A stretch of DNA of 64,000 bases, taken from contig CANXME010002304.1 in NCBI GenBank assembly GCA_948144175.1, forward strand, positions 62,001 through 126,000, written 5' to 3'. The notes beneath the pieces were generated by a model. It did no database searches and was not told where the DNA came from. It saw only the letters and a program-made list of their open reading frames with translations. Positions 23,882-33,649 of the stretch are shown here, piece by piece; positions within the stretch are counted from its first letter, which is position 1; each line of letters opens with the position of its first letter. Both the position numbers and the translations under genes were made by a program. Source of the stretch: Closterium sp. NIES-65. Taxonomy: Eukaryota; Streptophyta; Zygnematophyceae; Desmidiales; Closteriaceae.

Positions 23882-26800
23882 CCAGCAGCCGCAGCAGCAG
23901 CAGCGCTCTCGCATCGTCCCCGGCCCTCAGCAGCTCCGTGAGTGGTACTTGCAGCGTCAGCGCGGTGGTGCGCTTGGTCCCTGCCCCTACGTTCTTCGCA
24001 CCGGTGACCGTGCAGGGGAGAGGTGTGGAGGCGCCCACACAACCCGTCGCTGCTTTGGCCGCCTGACCGACGCCTGGCGTCAGCAGTTTCCGGAGGCCGC
24101 TGAGATCCCCCGCTGGGGAGAGCTGTCTAGGGCTGGAGTAGCTATTTATGATCTTGACTTTGATGCTATTCTCTCTGCTATGTATGCTGTGACTGGTAGT
24201 GATGAGGATGACTGTTACCGGTGTTTCCCGCCCGACCCGGGCATTGGTACTGCCGCGTCAGGTACTAGTGAGGCTGCTGCTCTAGGTGCCAGTACGTCTG
24301 TGCTCTCAGGTGCTGGTGAGTCCGCCCTCTCAGGTACTGTGTCGGCCTCTCACACCTTCACCCTTGACTCTGGAGCGTCTCGCTCCTTCTTTAGGGACCG
24401 CACCACTCTCACGCCGCTGAGTCGACCGGTTGCGGTTTCCCTGGCTGACCCCTCTGGGGGACCTGTCCTGTCTCGCTTCTCCACTGTCCTCCCGTGTCCG
24501 GCGGCCCCCTCTGGCACCCTGACTGGTCTCTACCTCCCCTCGTTCTCGACGAACTTGGTGAGTGGTGCTGACCTCCAGGATGCAGGTGTCCACCAGTTCA
24601 CCCCTGCTCGTCAGCGGGTGACCCACTGTACGGAGGCGGATACAGGTCGTCACCTGGCTACGTTTACACGTCGGCCAGGGTCAAGCCTGTACACACTGAC
24701 CACTGCTTCTCCTCCAGGTACTGCGTCTGGTAGGGTCCCCTCGTCTGGTCAGGTGTTTGCTGCAGCGTCCAGGTCTGGTCCTGAGTCTGCCCCCTGTTCG
24801 TGTCGTCGTCTGTCTCACGAGATCCTCCTCTGGCACCACCGCCTTGGCCACCCCTCTCTGCTCCGGCTCAGAGGCATGGCCTCGCGGGTACTTGTGTCTG
24901 GTCTTCCCCAGTCCCTGCCTCCCTTTCCTCCGGGCCCTGGCCCTGCCTGTGTCCCCTGTGTTGAGGGGCGCCAGCGTGCTGCCCCTCACTCCTCCCAGTT
25001 TCCTCCGACAGAGGCCCCGTTGCAGACGCTTCACATGGATGTGTGGGGCCCAGCCCGCGTCCGTGGACAGGGTCAGGAGCGCTACTTCCTGCTGGTGGTT
25101 GACGACTACTCGCGTTACACCACAGTCTTCCCTTTGCGCAGCAAGGGTGAGGTCACTGCGGTGTTGATCGACTGGATCCGCGCAGCTCGTCTCCAGCTTC
25201 GGAGGAGCTTTGGCTCTGACTTCCCTGTTTTGCGTCTGCACTCGGACAGAGGCGGAGAGTTCTCCTCTGGCCTCCTGAGTGCCTACTGTCGTGCGCGAGG
25301 CATCCGTCAGACCTTCACGCTTCCGGACTCACCACAGCAGAATGGGATTGCTGAGCGCCGCATTGGCATGGTCATGGACGTCGCTCGTACGTCCATGATG
25401 CATGCGGCTGCTCCCCATTTTCTGTGGCCGTTTGCGGTCAGGTACGCTGCGCACCAGATCAACCTCCACCCCAGGGTCTCTCGACCGGAGACCTCCCCAG
25501 CCCTGCTGTGGACGGGGAAGGTTGGCGATGCGTCGGCGTTCCGGGTCTGGGGATCTCGGGCGTTTGTTCGCGACGTGACTGCGGACAAGCTGTCCCCTCG
25601 TGCTTCTCCCTGCGTCTTCCTGGGGTTCCCCCCCGACGCCCCTGGGTGGCAGTTTTACCACCCCACCTCTCGACGTGTTCTGTCCTCCCAGGACGTCACG
25701 TTCGACGAGTCGGTACCCTACTACCGCCTCTTCCCCTACCGCACTCCGTCCCTCCCCCCTCCCCCGCTCTTCTTGGTACCAGGTCCCCCCCCGGTAGTCC
25801 CCCTCCCCCCTCAGGGTCCTGCCCCTTCAGGTGTGTCCCAGGTAGACGCGGTCGAGCCTGTCGAGGTCACTGGTGACTCTGGTGCTGCTGCGGGAGCTGA
25901 GCCTGGGGGTGCGGAGTCTGGGGGTGCTGAGCCTGGGGGTGCTGTGCCTGGGGGTGCTGAGTCTGGGGGTGCTGAGCCTGGGGGTGCTGTGCCTGGGGGT
26001 GCTGAGCCTGGGGGTGCTGAGCCTGGGGGTGCTGAGCCTGGGGGTGCTGAGCCTGGGGGTGCTGAGCCTGGGGGTGCTGAGCCTGGGGGTGCTGAGCCTG
26101 GGGGTACTGTGCCTGGGGGTGCTTCGTCTCGCCGGGAGCCACTCTCCCCACAGGAGCTGCGTGAGTGGTTTACCAGGCGCTGGAGGCGTGCTGCTGGTGC
26201 TGGTGGTTCTTCGCCTGCAGTGGGTACTGCTGCCGCGCGTCCCGACGGTGCTCGTACTGTGGGTGCTGGAGCTGCTCGGTCTGAGGGTTCTCCTGGAGCT
26301 GGTGCTGCTGAGGGTGTTGGCGCTGAGCCTGCCGCTGGTGGTCCGACTGACAGTGCTCCTGGTGCTGCTACTGGGGGTTCTGGAGCTTCTGGAGGTGCTG
26401 CTGGAGGTGCTGCTGGCGTGGGTGCTCCTGACGGGGGGGCTGGTGCTGTTCCTGCTGTTTCTGGTGTCGCCGTGCGGCCCCGACCGTACTTCGTTCCGCT
26501 CCTGCAGCAGGTTCTTGGTCTTGCACCTCCTCCTGCTCCCTTAGAGGGTCCACAGCCTGTTCGGTCACAGCCACAGCTACAGCCTGCCTCCCCTTTGCCT
26601 GCTCCTTCTCCCTACGCTGGTCCGACTGGAGGTCTTACTGAGCGTCGTGAGCCTGCGTCTCGTCCTGCGTCGCCTGTTCGTACGGCGCGCGCTAGTGGTC
26701 GCGGGTCGCGTCAGCGTCCTCCTCCTGTCCCTGGCACGCACCGGATGTCACTGCGTCCGTCCACTGCTCCTCTGCGTGCCCCTTTGCCTTCTCCTCCTGC

Positions 26801-28730
26801 TTCCTCTCTTCCTGCTCTTGCCGACCCGGAGTCGGACTCTCTTCGTGCTGCCAGTCCTAGTGTCACGCATCTCCTTGCTACTGCTGTCACCGACCCTTCC
26901 TTCGAGTCGTCTGCTGCGTCTGCCCTTGTCACTGAGCTTGTCGACTTTGCTGCGCGCTGTCGTCTAGACTACGCTGCTCGTCTTGTCGCTGAGTCTGAGT
27001 CCGCCTGTCCTCCGTCCGTCGGGGGTGAGTGTGCCCTTGGCACGGACGTCCTAGAGGACAGGCAGGAGGAGTTACAGTGTCTAGCGGCTGCTTCACCTCA
27101 TCTCGCGTCTGTACTGCTTGCCCCTGAGGGAGACCCGGATGCACTAGACATCCCGACTCCGCGTTCTTACGCGGAGGCCGTAGAGGGTCCCTACTCCTCT
27201 CAGTGGCAGGCAGCTATGGATGCAGAGATGGCTTCCTGGAAGTCCACAGGCACCTACGTTGACGCGGTTCCCCCTCCTGGGGCGAACATCGTCAGTGGCA
27301 TGTGGATCTTCAGGGTGAAGCGGCCGCCGGGCTCCCCGCCTGTCTTCAAGGCGCGTTACGTGGCTCGTGGCTTCAGTCAGCGGCAGGGAGTTGACTACTT
27401 TCAGACCTTCTCTCCCACCCCGAAGATGACCACTCTTCGGGTGCTGCTGCACATTGCCGCTCAGCGCGACTACGAGCTTCACTCTCTCGACTTCAGCACT
27501 GCGTTCCTGCAGGGTAGCCTGCACGAGGAGATCTGGCTGCGCCGTCCGCCTGGCTTCACTGTGACTTTCCCTCCTGGCACCCAGTGGAGCCTCCGACGGC
27601 CAGTCTACGGTCTCCGCCAGGCACCGCGTGAGTGGCACGACACACTGAGGACTACGCTTGCGGCTCTTGGGTTTGCTCCTTCTACTGCTGACCCGTCGCT
27701 GTTTCTTCGCACCGACACTTCCCTGCCGCCGTTCTACATCCTCGTGTACGTCGACGACTTGGTCTTTGCCACAGCGGACACTGCTGGACTCGCCTACGTG
27801 AAGTCCGAGCTGCTGAAGAGACACACGTGCACAGACCTGGGTGAACTGTGCAGCTACCTTGGCTTGCAGATCACTCGGGACAGAGCACGTCGCACCATTA
27901 CCCTGACTCAGTCACACATGGTGCAGCAGGTCCTTCAGCGCTTCGGCTTCACGTACTCCTCGCCTCAGGCCACTCCTCTTCCTACTCGCCACTCACTCTC
28001 AGCTCTGCCTTCGGATGAGTCCGTAGAGTCGAGTGGTCCGTATGCAGAGCTTGTTGGCTGCCTCATGTACCTGATGACCTGCACACGACCTGACCTTGCA
28101 TACCCTCTGAGCATTCTTGCACGCTATGTTGCTCCTGGGAGACACAGACCGGAGCACATGGCTGCAGCGAAGAGGGTATTGCGCTACCTGTGCAGTACGT
28201 CGGGCATGGGGCTAGTGCTTGGAGGGCGGAGTCCAGTGGTCCTTACCGGCCACGCGGACGCTTCTTGGGCTGACGACCAGGCTACGCAGCGGTCGTCACA
28301 GGGTTACACCTTCAGCCTTGGTTCCGGTTCTGTCTCGTGGCGGTCTACTCGCTCGTCTTCAGTTCTCGGCTCCAGTTGTGAGGCTGAGATCTACGCCGGG
28401 GCCATGGCTGCACAGGAGCTTCGCTGGCTCACCTACCTGCTGACCGACCTTGGAGAGCCGCCTCGTTCTCCTCCAGTGCTGTACGTAGACAACAAGGCCA
28501 TGCTGGCCTTGTGTCGAGAGCAGCGCTTGGAGCACAGAACGAAGCACATTGCTCTCCGCTACTTCCTTGCTCGTGAGCTGCAGCAGCGTGGTCAGTTGCG
28601 ACTTGCTTACGTGGCCTCTGAGGCCAACACTGCTGATGTGTTCACCAAGGCACTTGCGCCTAGTGACCATCAGCGCTTTTGTACCCAGCTGGGTCTTGTA
28701 CCTGTCTTGCCTCACTTGCTCTCTTCTTGA
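22773..28730 (+). CDS. Gag-Pol polyprotein of copia element A1
   Basis: Single 1985-codon frame encoding every protein the element needs. The start chosen is the ATG at 22773 (GCTGCCATGGCC context); an upstream in-frame GTG is not needed. Domains: gag core at about 1-230; a poly-Gly tract at about 265-350 and a poly-Gln tract at about 363-385; a Cys/His motif of form C-x13-C-x3-H-x4-C at about 410-435 in place of the usual CCHC knuckle; aspartic protease with LDSGAS (Asp 532); GAG-pre-integrase HHCC at about 682-730; integrase with Asp 756, Asp 825 and Glu 861, the DD35E spacing; a linker with about fifteen GGAEP-type pentapeptides at about 1040-1115 and more Gly/Ala-rich sequence to about 1240; RT with YVDD at 1659-1662; RNase H with Asp 1829, Glu 1870 and Asp 1906. 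No frameshift or stop separates gag from pol. Confidence 0.95.
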
Positions 28731-28896
28731 CTTTACTTGTACTTTGTTATATATATGTCTGTACTCCTGCATGTGAACTGGCCTCTGGCCCTGCTCTTGT
28801 GCTCGGACTGTGTGGTGACTTTGTGATCCACCCTGAGCTTGCTTTGCTTTGCTTTGCTTGACTGGTCTTGTGACCCCTTGTTCTCCCCCACTTTGC

Positions 28897-28907
28897 CTAT
28901 GGGGGTG
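28897..28907 (+). promoter_or_regulatory. A1 polypurine tract
   Basis: CTATGGGGGTG immediately before the 3' LTR is the plus-strand priming site. The same word borders the 3' LTR in A2, A3, A4 and C1, with one change in C2. Confidence 0.85.
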
Positions 28908-29038
28908 TGTCAGATTATTATGGCTGATGCATGTTTGTAGGCTATAGTGGGGTAGCACATATGGGGTACAGTTTGCTAGGGTTGTATTTGTACCCAACTC
29001 TGACTTAGTCAATTCATTCCTGTTCTGTTAGTTTCACA
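28908..29038 (+). repeat. A1 3' LTR
   Basis: 131 bp, identical to the 5' LTR, followed by the GGAGA duplication. Confidence 0.95.
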
Positions 29039-29129
29039 GGAGATACATGTGCAGGCACGTAAGTCACATCTCGAACTTGTGAGGGCGGCCGTTTCAATTG
29101 CTAAAATAGTAAGAGGGGTCATGACAGGC

Positions 29130-30060
29130 AATGGCAGTCAGCAGTAGCGGCGACAGGGCAGCACGGCTCGGGAGGGCAGGGCGGCGCGGCTCGGAAAGGG
29201 CAGGGCGGCGCAGTTCGGGCGGGGCTGTGCGGCTAAGGTAGGGCGGCGCAGCTCGGCAGGGCAAGGCAGCGCGGCTCGGGCAGGGCGGCGTGGCAGGGCA
29301 AGGCGACGTGGCAGGGCAGGGCTGCGTGGCTCGGGCAGTGCGGCGAAGGCTCGGTAGCAGCAGCAGCAGTAGTAGCAGCAGCAACAGTAGCAGTAGCAGC
29401 AGTACAGAAAGGTGGCGCGGCTCATAGGGCTGCATGGCACGCGTGGGCTAGCAGGCCTAAGAGCATGACTGCGCGCGGGCCTAAAGGCAGGGCAGCGCGA
29501 TGCGCGGGCTGCAGGGCAGGGTGGCGCGCGGGCCTAGGGGCAGGACAGCGCGATGCGCAGGCTGCATGGCAGGGCGACGCGCGGGCCTAAGGGCAGCTGG
29601 GCGCGCGCTGGGCAGGGAAGCGGGGCGCGCGCTGGGCAGGGCAGCAGAGGACAACGAGCGGGCTGCATCAGGGCGCGACGCGTTGGGCAGCAGTTGGGCG
29701 CGACGCGTGGGCTGCAGCAGGGCTCGACGCGCGGGGCAACAGGGGGGGACACGCGGGGCAGCAGGGGGAGACACGCGCGGGCTGCAGGGCGCGACGCGCG
29801 GGCAGTAGTCGGGCGTGACGCGCGGGCTGCAGCTGGGCGCGACACGCGGGGCAGCAGAGCGTGACACATAGGCTGCAGCAGGGCGCGATGTGCGGGCTGC
29901 ATGGCGCGACGCGCGGCAGCAGGGCGAGCGTGCAGGGCGTGCGGGCAGGCAGGGTGGCGCAGCAGCTAGGCAGGGCGCGCGTGTGAAGGGCAGCGCCTGG
30001 GCAGGGCAGAAGGGCATGAAAAATAAAGTTTACAAGGCCGGGCAGGGTGGAACGTTCGGT
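29130..30060 (-). repeat. Low-complexity leader of element N
   Basis: About 900 bp between the LTR at 30093 and the gag remnant, built of short GC-rich repeats (GGGCAGGGCGGCGCGGCTCGG-like at 29150-29330, GCGCGACGCGCGGGCTGCAG-like at 29480-29930), with a short CAG/TAG repeat at 29355-29405. It matches the leader position of A1 and A2 but uses different repeat words. Open frames here are compositional. Confidence 0.7.
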
Positions 30061-30199
30061 GGGCCCTAGGGAACGAACCTACTCTAATGCCATGTTGAAA
30101 TAAGGAAACAGGAATGGTGAATGACTAGGAACAAGGGTTGTACCCCCTATAGCTAGCATCACTATAGCCTATCAGAATAACATACACATATGTTTGACA

Positions 30200-30609
30200 A
30201 CTGTTCACTGCTATGGTGTGCATGGTGCTTGACAGACTATGTTCTGTACAAGCCATGCTGGTCAATGGCGTTGTCGTCTAGAATAGGATTGAGATACCAT
30301 ATTGTGATTTGTGGATCTGATTGAGCACATATGTGTGTAGGGAATAACTTTGAAAGTGGAGTGCATTTAATCAAGTAATACATATCAAAGCGTAAAGAAA
30401 GGAAAATAAACAACCCCTAAATCTAAGCGCCTAAAACGTTTCCTCAATTATAAGGGCAGGTGCCCGCATTTCGAGCAGACCAAATCTAAACCCCTCTCAG
30501 ATGGCAAGTCATCCAAGGAATAACCAACCCTAAACACCAAGTGGCAAATTAGGTAGGGTTGATGCCCTTTCCTGTACAGTTTATCTCTCCGAGCCGGTAC
30601 CGTAAAAGG
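30200..30609. other. No gene recognised
   Basis: About 400 bp of ordinary non-coding sequence between element N and the TRIM. The last five bases, AAAGG, are the TRIM target-site duplication. Confidence 0.5.
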
Positions 30610-30751
30610 TGTCAGTAGAGCTACACTGTGAGATCCCCGATCGATCCTAGGGGGGGTTACAGGCGCGTTTGCCTGGGGGGTTATGGGCGCACTGACCCGC
30701 TACTGAAACAAGCCCTTTTATCCCAATGGTCTAGTGGTTGGGATTCTGACA
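30610..30751 (+). repeat. TRIM 5' LTR
   Basis: 142 bp. Its last 30 nt include TGGTCTAGTGG (30727-30737), a match to a tRNA A box. Confidence 0.93.
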
Positions 30752-30781
30752 TGGTATCAGAGCGGTCTTGGGTTCGAATCC
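30727..30781 (+). promoter_or_regulatory. tRNA-like A box and B box spanning the LTR/PBS junction
   Basis: A box TGGTCTAGTGG at 30727-30737 and a perfect B box GGTTCGAATCC at 30771-30781. Their starts are 44 nt apart, the spacing of an internal Pol III promoter. The sequence between holds the PBS. A full tRNA cloverleaf is not formed, because the acceptor ends do not pair. Pol III transcription is inference. Confidence 0.55.
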
Positions 30782-30844
30782 CGGTGTATGCACATGTTGG
30801 CCGTTGCCACTGTGCTCAGTCCTGGGCCTCCCAGTGTGGGGGGG

Positions 30845-30986
30845 TGTCAGTAGAGCTACACTGTGAGATCCCCGATCGATCCTAGGGGGGGTTACAGGCG
30901 CGTTTGCCTGGGGGGTTATGGGCGCACTGACCCGCTACTGAAACAAGCCCTTTTATCCCAATGGTCTAGTGGTTGGGATTCTGACA
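30845..30986 (+). repeat. TRIM 3' LTR
   Basis: 142 bp, identical to the 5' LTR, followed by AAAGG. Confidence 0.93.
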
Positions 30987-31189
30987 AAAGGCAAGGATGG
31001 GTGATTACTATTTTCTCTGACGATGCAACTAGTCTCTATCCTATTTTTTCGTACCGTTAAAGGTATCGTTTCTGCGCCCTGAGCTTCAAATGGGTAAAAA
31101 CCCTGGATCAACCGGAAACCTCTCTTTCAAGTTGAATCTGCCTTCACTATCCTAGACAACAATGCCATATACCAGCATGGCTTGTACAG

Positions 31190-31700
31190 GATTGAACCTG
31201 TCAAGCAACATGCAAACAATAGCTATCGCAAACCATTCTAAGGTAATCAGAACCACCTAGCTATTGCAAAACCCTGGCAGGTCAGCCAGCATAATCCCAG
31301 TCACAATCCCAACAGCCCCTCACAATCTAACAGCCAACTTGTACAGAAGCACTCTGGTGGTGCTGCCACTTGCATCTTCAGTGCACTCGCGATTGCTGGT
31401 ATCATTCGATATTGTCACTGACTTGTCTCTCCTGTTGCTTGTTTCATGTTTAGCGCACAGCTCTACACGAAGAGCAGAGAGGCGAGCGCAACAGCAATGG
31501 CAGCGGCCAAGACACTGACCGGTGAAGCGAGAGAACCTGACAAGGGGAGAGCAGGTGGAGTGAAGACAGCAGGAGTAGTCACATGAGTGAGCAATAATCC
31601 ACTAGTGAAGAAAGAATTTAGAACAGGATGTTAGGGACAAGGGCATGCGATTGCTTGGGAAGAAAGGAGTCGGAAAGCAAAACAACAAGAGGACTTTCTT
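31190..31700 (-). pseudogene. Inverted copy of the LRR-gene tail
   Basis: Minus-strand copy of the last intron part, last exon and 3' flank of the LRR gene (plus-strand 20070-20465). The exon 31463-31536 is 74 nt, the same length as 20173-20246. It is bounded by CTTGTCAG and a TAG stop and encodes a GPI-like tail with the same frame (SPVSVLAAAIAVALASLLF), differing at four residues. No upstream LRR exon is found to the right: similarity stops near 31700, just before a hAT fragment. Either it is the end of a truncated paralogue or a duplicated gene end. The conserved frame suggests it was once coding. Confidence 0.8.
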
Positions 31701-31739
31701 GGGACGCGTTACCGCTTTGCAGGGGACATGCAGGCGTTC

Positions 31740-32240
31740 GGACAGAATTGAGGTATGAGATCACTGGTGATGGTCTCGCTGGGAGGTTGTCTATGACTAT
31801 AGGCATTCGGACCAGTGAGAACCACCTAGTTTTTATGGTCATCACAGTGCACATGACCCTAGCGATTTCCAGCTGCAGCAGGCGATGCAGGATTTTGTTC
31901 AGTTGGAGGGCTCACACACTGCGTCGCTGATAGCAAAGATCCTTGAGGACATTTTGATGGAGTTGTTGTTCACTGTCATGACAGATAATGCACAGAACAA
32001 CAACGTCATGCGCATGCTTGCAGGGGACCCAGCGGAGGGACCCGAGTCGAGGACAATGTCTCCGTTGTTCGACGGAGATCAGCATGTGCGGTACGTGTTA
32101 CGCCACGACACCGTTAATGTTTTGAACTTCCATCATTGCGCAATGACGTGCCATGGTCCAATCATTCCAACCACCATGTTCAACCTCCCCTCCCCGATGC
32201 ATGTGTGCCATGCATGCACACCTGCATTGCACATGTCATG
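31740..32240 (+). pseudogene. hAT-family transposase, catalytic-region remnant
   Basis: Readable in two frames. Around 31770-31850 is TIGIRTSENHLVFMVITVHM, like the hAT wtsD..Y..VT.H region. From 31862 come QLQQAMQDFVQLEGSHTA, then LFTVMTDNAQNNNVM (compare TTDNAsNN) and FDGDQHVRYVLRHDTVNVLNF-type sequence near 32066-32130 (compare RC.aHilNL). A frame change separates the first part, and the domain stops near 32240. The C-terminal half of what may be the same gene lies at 40843-41265, beyond A3 and A2. It is not functional. Confidence 0.75.
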
Positions 32241-32307
32241 AATCCTACAGTGCAGCAGGCATTGAAGATGAGGGAGGTGTCTGAATCGCAGAGTCGTCTG
32301 CGATAGG

Positions 32308-33519
32308 TGTCAGAGTTAGCAGGCAGAAGCTAGAAACAGGAAAGAGCGTTTTTCACTAGCAGGCAGTTGAGTACATATAGCAAACCCTAATTCGGGCTGT
32401 ACTCGCTATAGAGTACCCCACTGCAGGCTAGACAAACATCACATTTTGACACACCCCCATAGTCAAAGTGGGGTATAATCAGCACAGCAAGCAGGCAGAG
32501 CAGTAGGTTCACAAATACAAGCAAAGCTAGAGGCAGTCACAGAGGGCAAGTGAGGAGGAGGAGGAACTATGAGAGGAGTGGAGATAGGAGGCGTCTGGTG
32601 AAGCCGCGGACACACGGGCAAAAGGAACGGCGCGCACGCTGGCTACCGGAGCACTCAACCTCCGGGCTACAGGAGTAACTGGCTCCGCGCTAAGCAGCAG
32701 CAGGAGCAACAGACCCACGGGCGACTGGCAGCAGCAGGCTCGCTGGGCTACTGGAGTACTCAACCCCCGGACTACTGTCGCTGCTGACGTCACACTGGCT
32801 ACCTCCGGTCAACCTCCCCCAACTGTCCCACACCCCTTTCACACACTCCCTATTGTACCCCTATCATTGCTCACACGCCACCCCCCTTGTACCACTCCGA
32901 CGGCTCCAAAACATCCACCCCCCTTAGCTGCAGCTGCAGTAGTGGGAGACGGAGGAGGAGGAGGAGCAGGGGATGGCGCACACACCCTTCACCCCCATAC
33001 TCGCCACCCCCAAACCCTAACACAGGCAGCACGGGGCAGGAGAGCGTGCAGCAGCGGGGGCGGTGCTCGTGGTGAAGCGGGACGGCTGGGGCAGGCTGTA
33101 CGGGCTGCGTATGGGCCTGGCGCGGGCCGTACGAACCGCGCGCGGGCTGTATGGGCCGCGCGCGGGCCTGGCGCAGCCCGTACGAGTCGCACGCGGGCCT
33201 GGCGTAGTCCGTACGGGCCGCGCGCGGGCCTGGCGCAGCCCGTACGAGCCGCGCGCGGGCCTGGCGCAGGCCGTACGGGCCGCGCGCGGGCTGTACGGGC
33301 CGCGCGCGGGCCTGGCGCAGGTCGCGCGGGCCGCTTCGGGCGACGGAGGGCGACGCGCGGGTCGACGGGGCAGAAAACCGCCGCGCGCCTCGGGGCGCAC
33401 GGCGGGCAGAAAACCGCCGCGCGCCCCGAGCGCTCGGCGGGCAAGAAACCGCCACGCGCCCCGAGCGCGTGGCGGGAAGAAAAAACGTCGCGCGCCACGG
33501 GGCGCGCGACAGACAGGAC
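32308..33519 (-). mobile_element. Copia remnant A3: 3' LTR plus residual internal sequence
   Basis: A 144-bp LTR (32308-32451), TGTCAG..TTTTGACA, is followed on its right by CACCCCCATAG, the family polypurine tract in minus orientation. The rest, up to the A2 insertion, is non-coding, GC-rich, leader-like sequence. No gag-pol and no second LTR are visible, so most of the element is lost. It sits inside the hAT remnant and itself hosts A2. Confidence 0.7.
33098..33480. repeat. GC-rich minisatellite in A3
   Basis: About 33098-33330 repeats GCGCGGGCCTGGCGCAG-containing units of roughly 33-48 bp. About 33360-33480 holds three copies of a roughly 47-bp unit with GGGCAGAAAACCGCCGCGCG. Long Arg/Ala/Gly/Pro frames on both strands are artefacts of this composition. 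Confidence 0.8.
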
Positions 33520-33649
33520 TGTCAGAATAAGCGAACAGGAATGAATTGACTAGCAGTGAAATGAGTACAAGTAGGAAACCCTAGAATTGTGTACCCCATA
33601 TAGGCTAACCCACTGTAGCCTAAACAGATAGAACATATGATGTTTGACA
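33520..33649 (-). repeat. A2 3' LTR
   Basis: 130 bp, TGTCAG..TTTGACA as written on the plus strand. One substitution relative to the other LTR (CCCCATATAGG against CCCCCTATAGG). Confidence 0.93.

Larger units (their letters stand above)
21427..29038 (+). mobile_element. Intact Ty1/copia retrotransposon A1
   Basis: A complete 7612-bp element. The LTRs (21427-21557 and 28908-29038) are 131 bp and identical by eye. They are flanked by the 5-bp duplication GGAGA (21422-21426 and 29039-29043). It carries a primer-binding site, a long C-rich leader, one uninterrupted gag-pol frame and a polypurine tract. The order integrase before RT places it in Ty1/copia. Identical LTRs imply recent insertion, into the gag of element N. 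It is the only full-length copy here and could be autonomous. Confidence 0.95.
20515..30199 (-). mobile_element. Decayed minus-strand copia (N) split by A1
   Basis: The outer element of a nest. A partial 3' LTR begins at 20515 (TGTTGAAATAAGGAAACAG) and the other LTR is at 30093-30199 with the same start, ending TTTGACA. Next to it, TGGCATTAGAG reads as a worn primer-binding site on the minus strand. Between the LTRs lie the end of RNase H, a gag fragment and, to the right of A1, the rest of gag and a G-rich leader. Most of pol is gone. No TSD could be matched (ATTGG left, ACTGT right), consistent with an eroded left end. Confidence 0.75.
30610..30986 (+). mobile_element. Complete TRIM (terminal-repeat retrotransposon in miniature)
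   Basis: A 377-bp non-coding element. Two 142-bp LTRs (30610-30751 and 30845-30986), TGTCAG..CTGACA, are identical by eye. The internal region is only 93 bp. It starts with the initiator tRNA-Met primer-binding site TGGTATCAGAGC (30752-30763) and ends in the purine tract TGTGGGGGGG (30835-30844). The flanks are the 5-bp duplication AAAGG (30605-30609 and 30987-30991). It has no coding capacity and must borrow enzymes. It shares its primer and LTR tips with A1, so an A1-like copia is a plausible helper (inference). Confidence 0.95.

Noticed and set aside
25867..26574. Gln/His-rich or Leu-rich frames opposite or beside the linker
   Set aside because: Shadow frames of the GGAEP minisatellite in A1.
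28359..29012. 217-residue minus-strand frame
   Set aside because: Antisense to the A1 RNase H and 3' UTR; no independent support.
30720..30793. Genuine tRNA gene
   Set aside because: A and B boxes are present but the acceptor ends do not pair, and the segment straddles an LTR/PBS border, so it is described as a tRNA-like promoter only.
30628..31060. Two similar short frames (SQWSSGWDSD)
   Set aside because: They read across the TRIM LTRs; the TRIM is non-coding.
32867..33544. 225-residue Arg/Ala/Gly frame and opposite-strand partners
   Set aside because: They arise from GC-rich minisatellites; open on several frames at once and with no domain.
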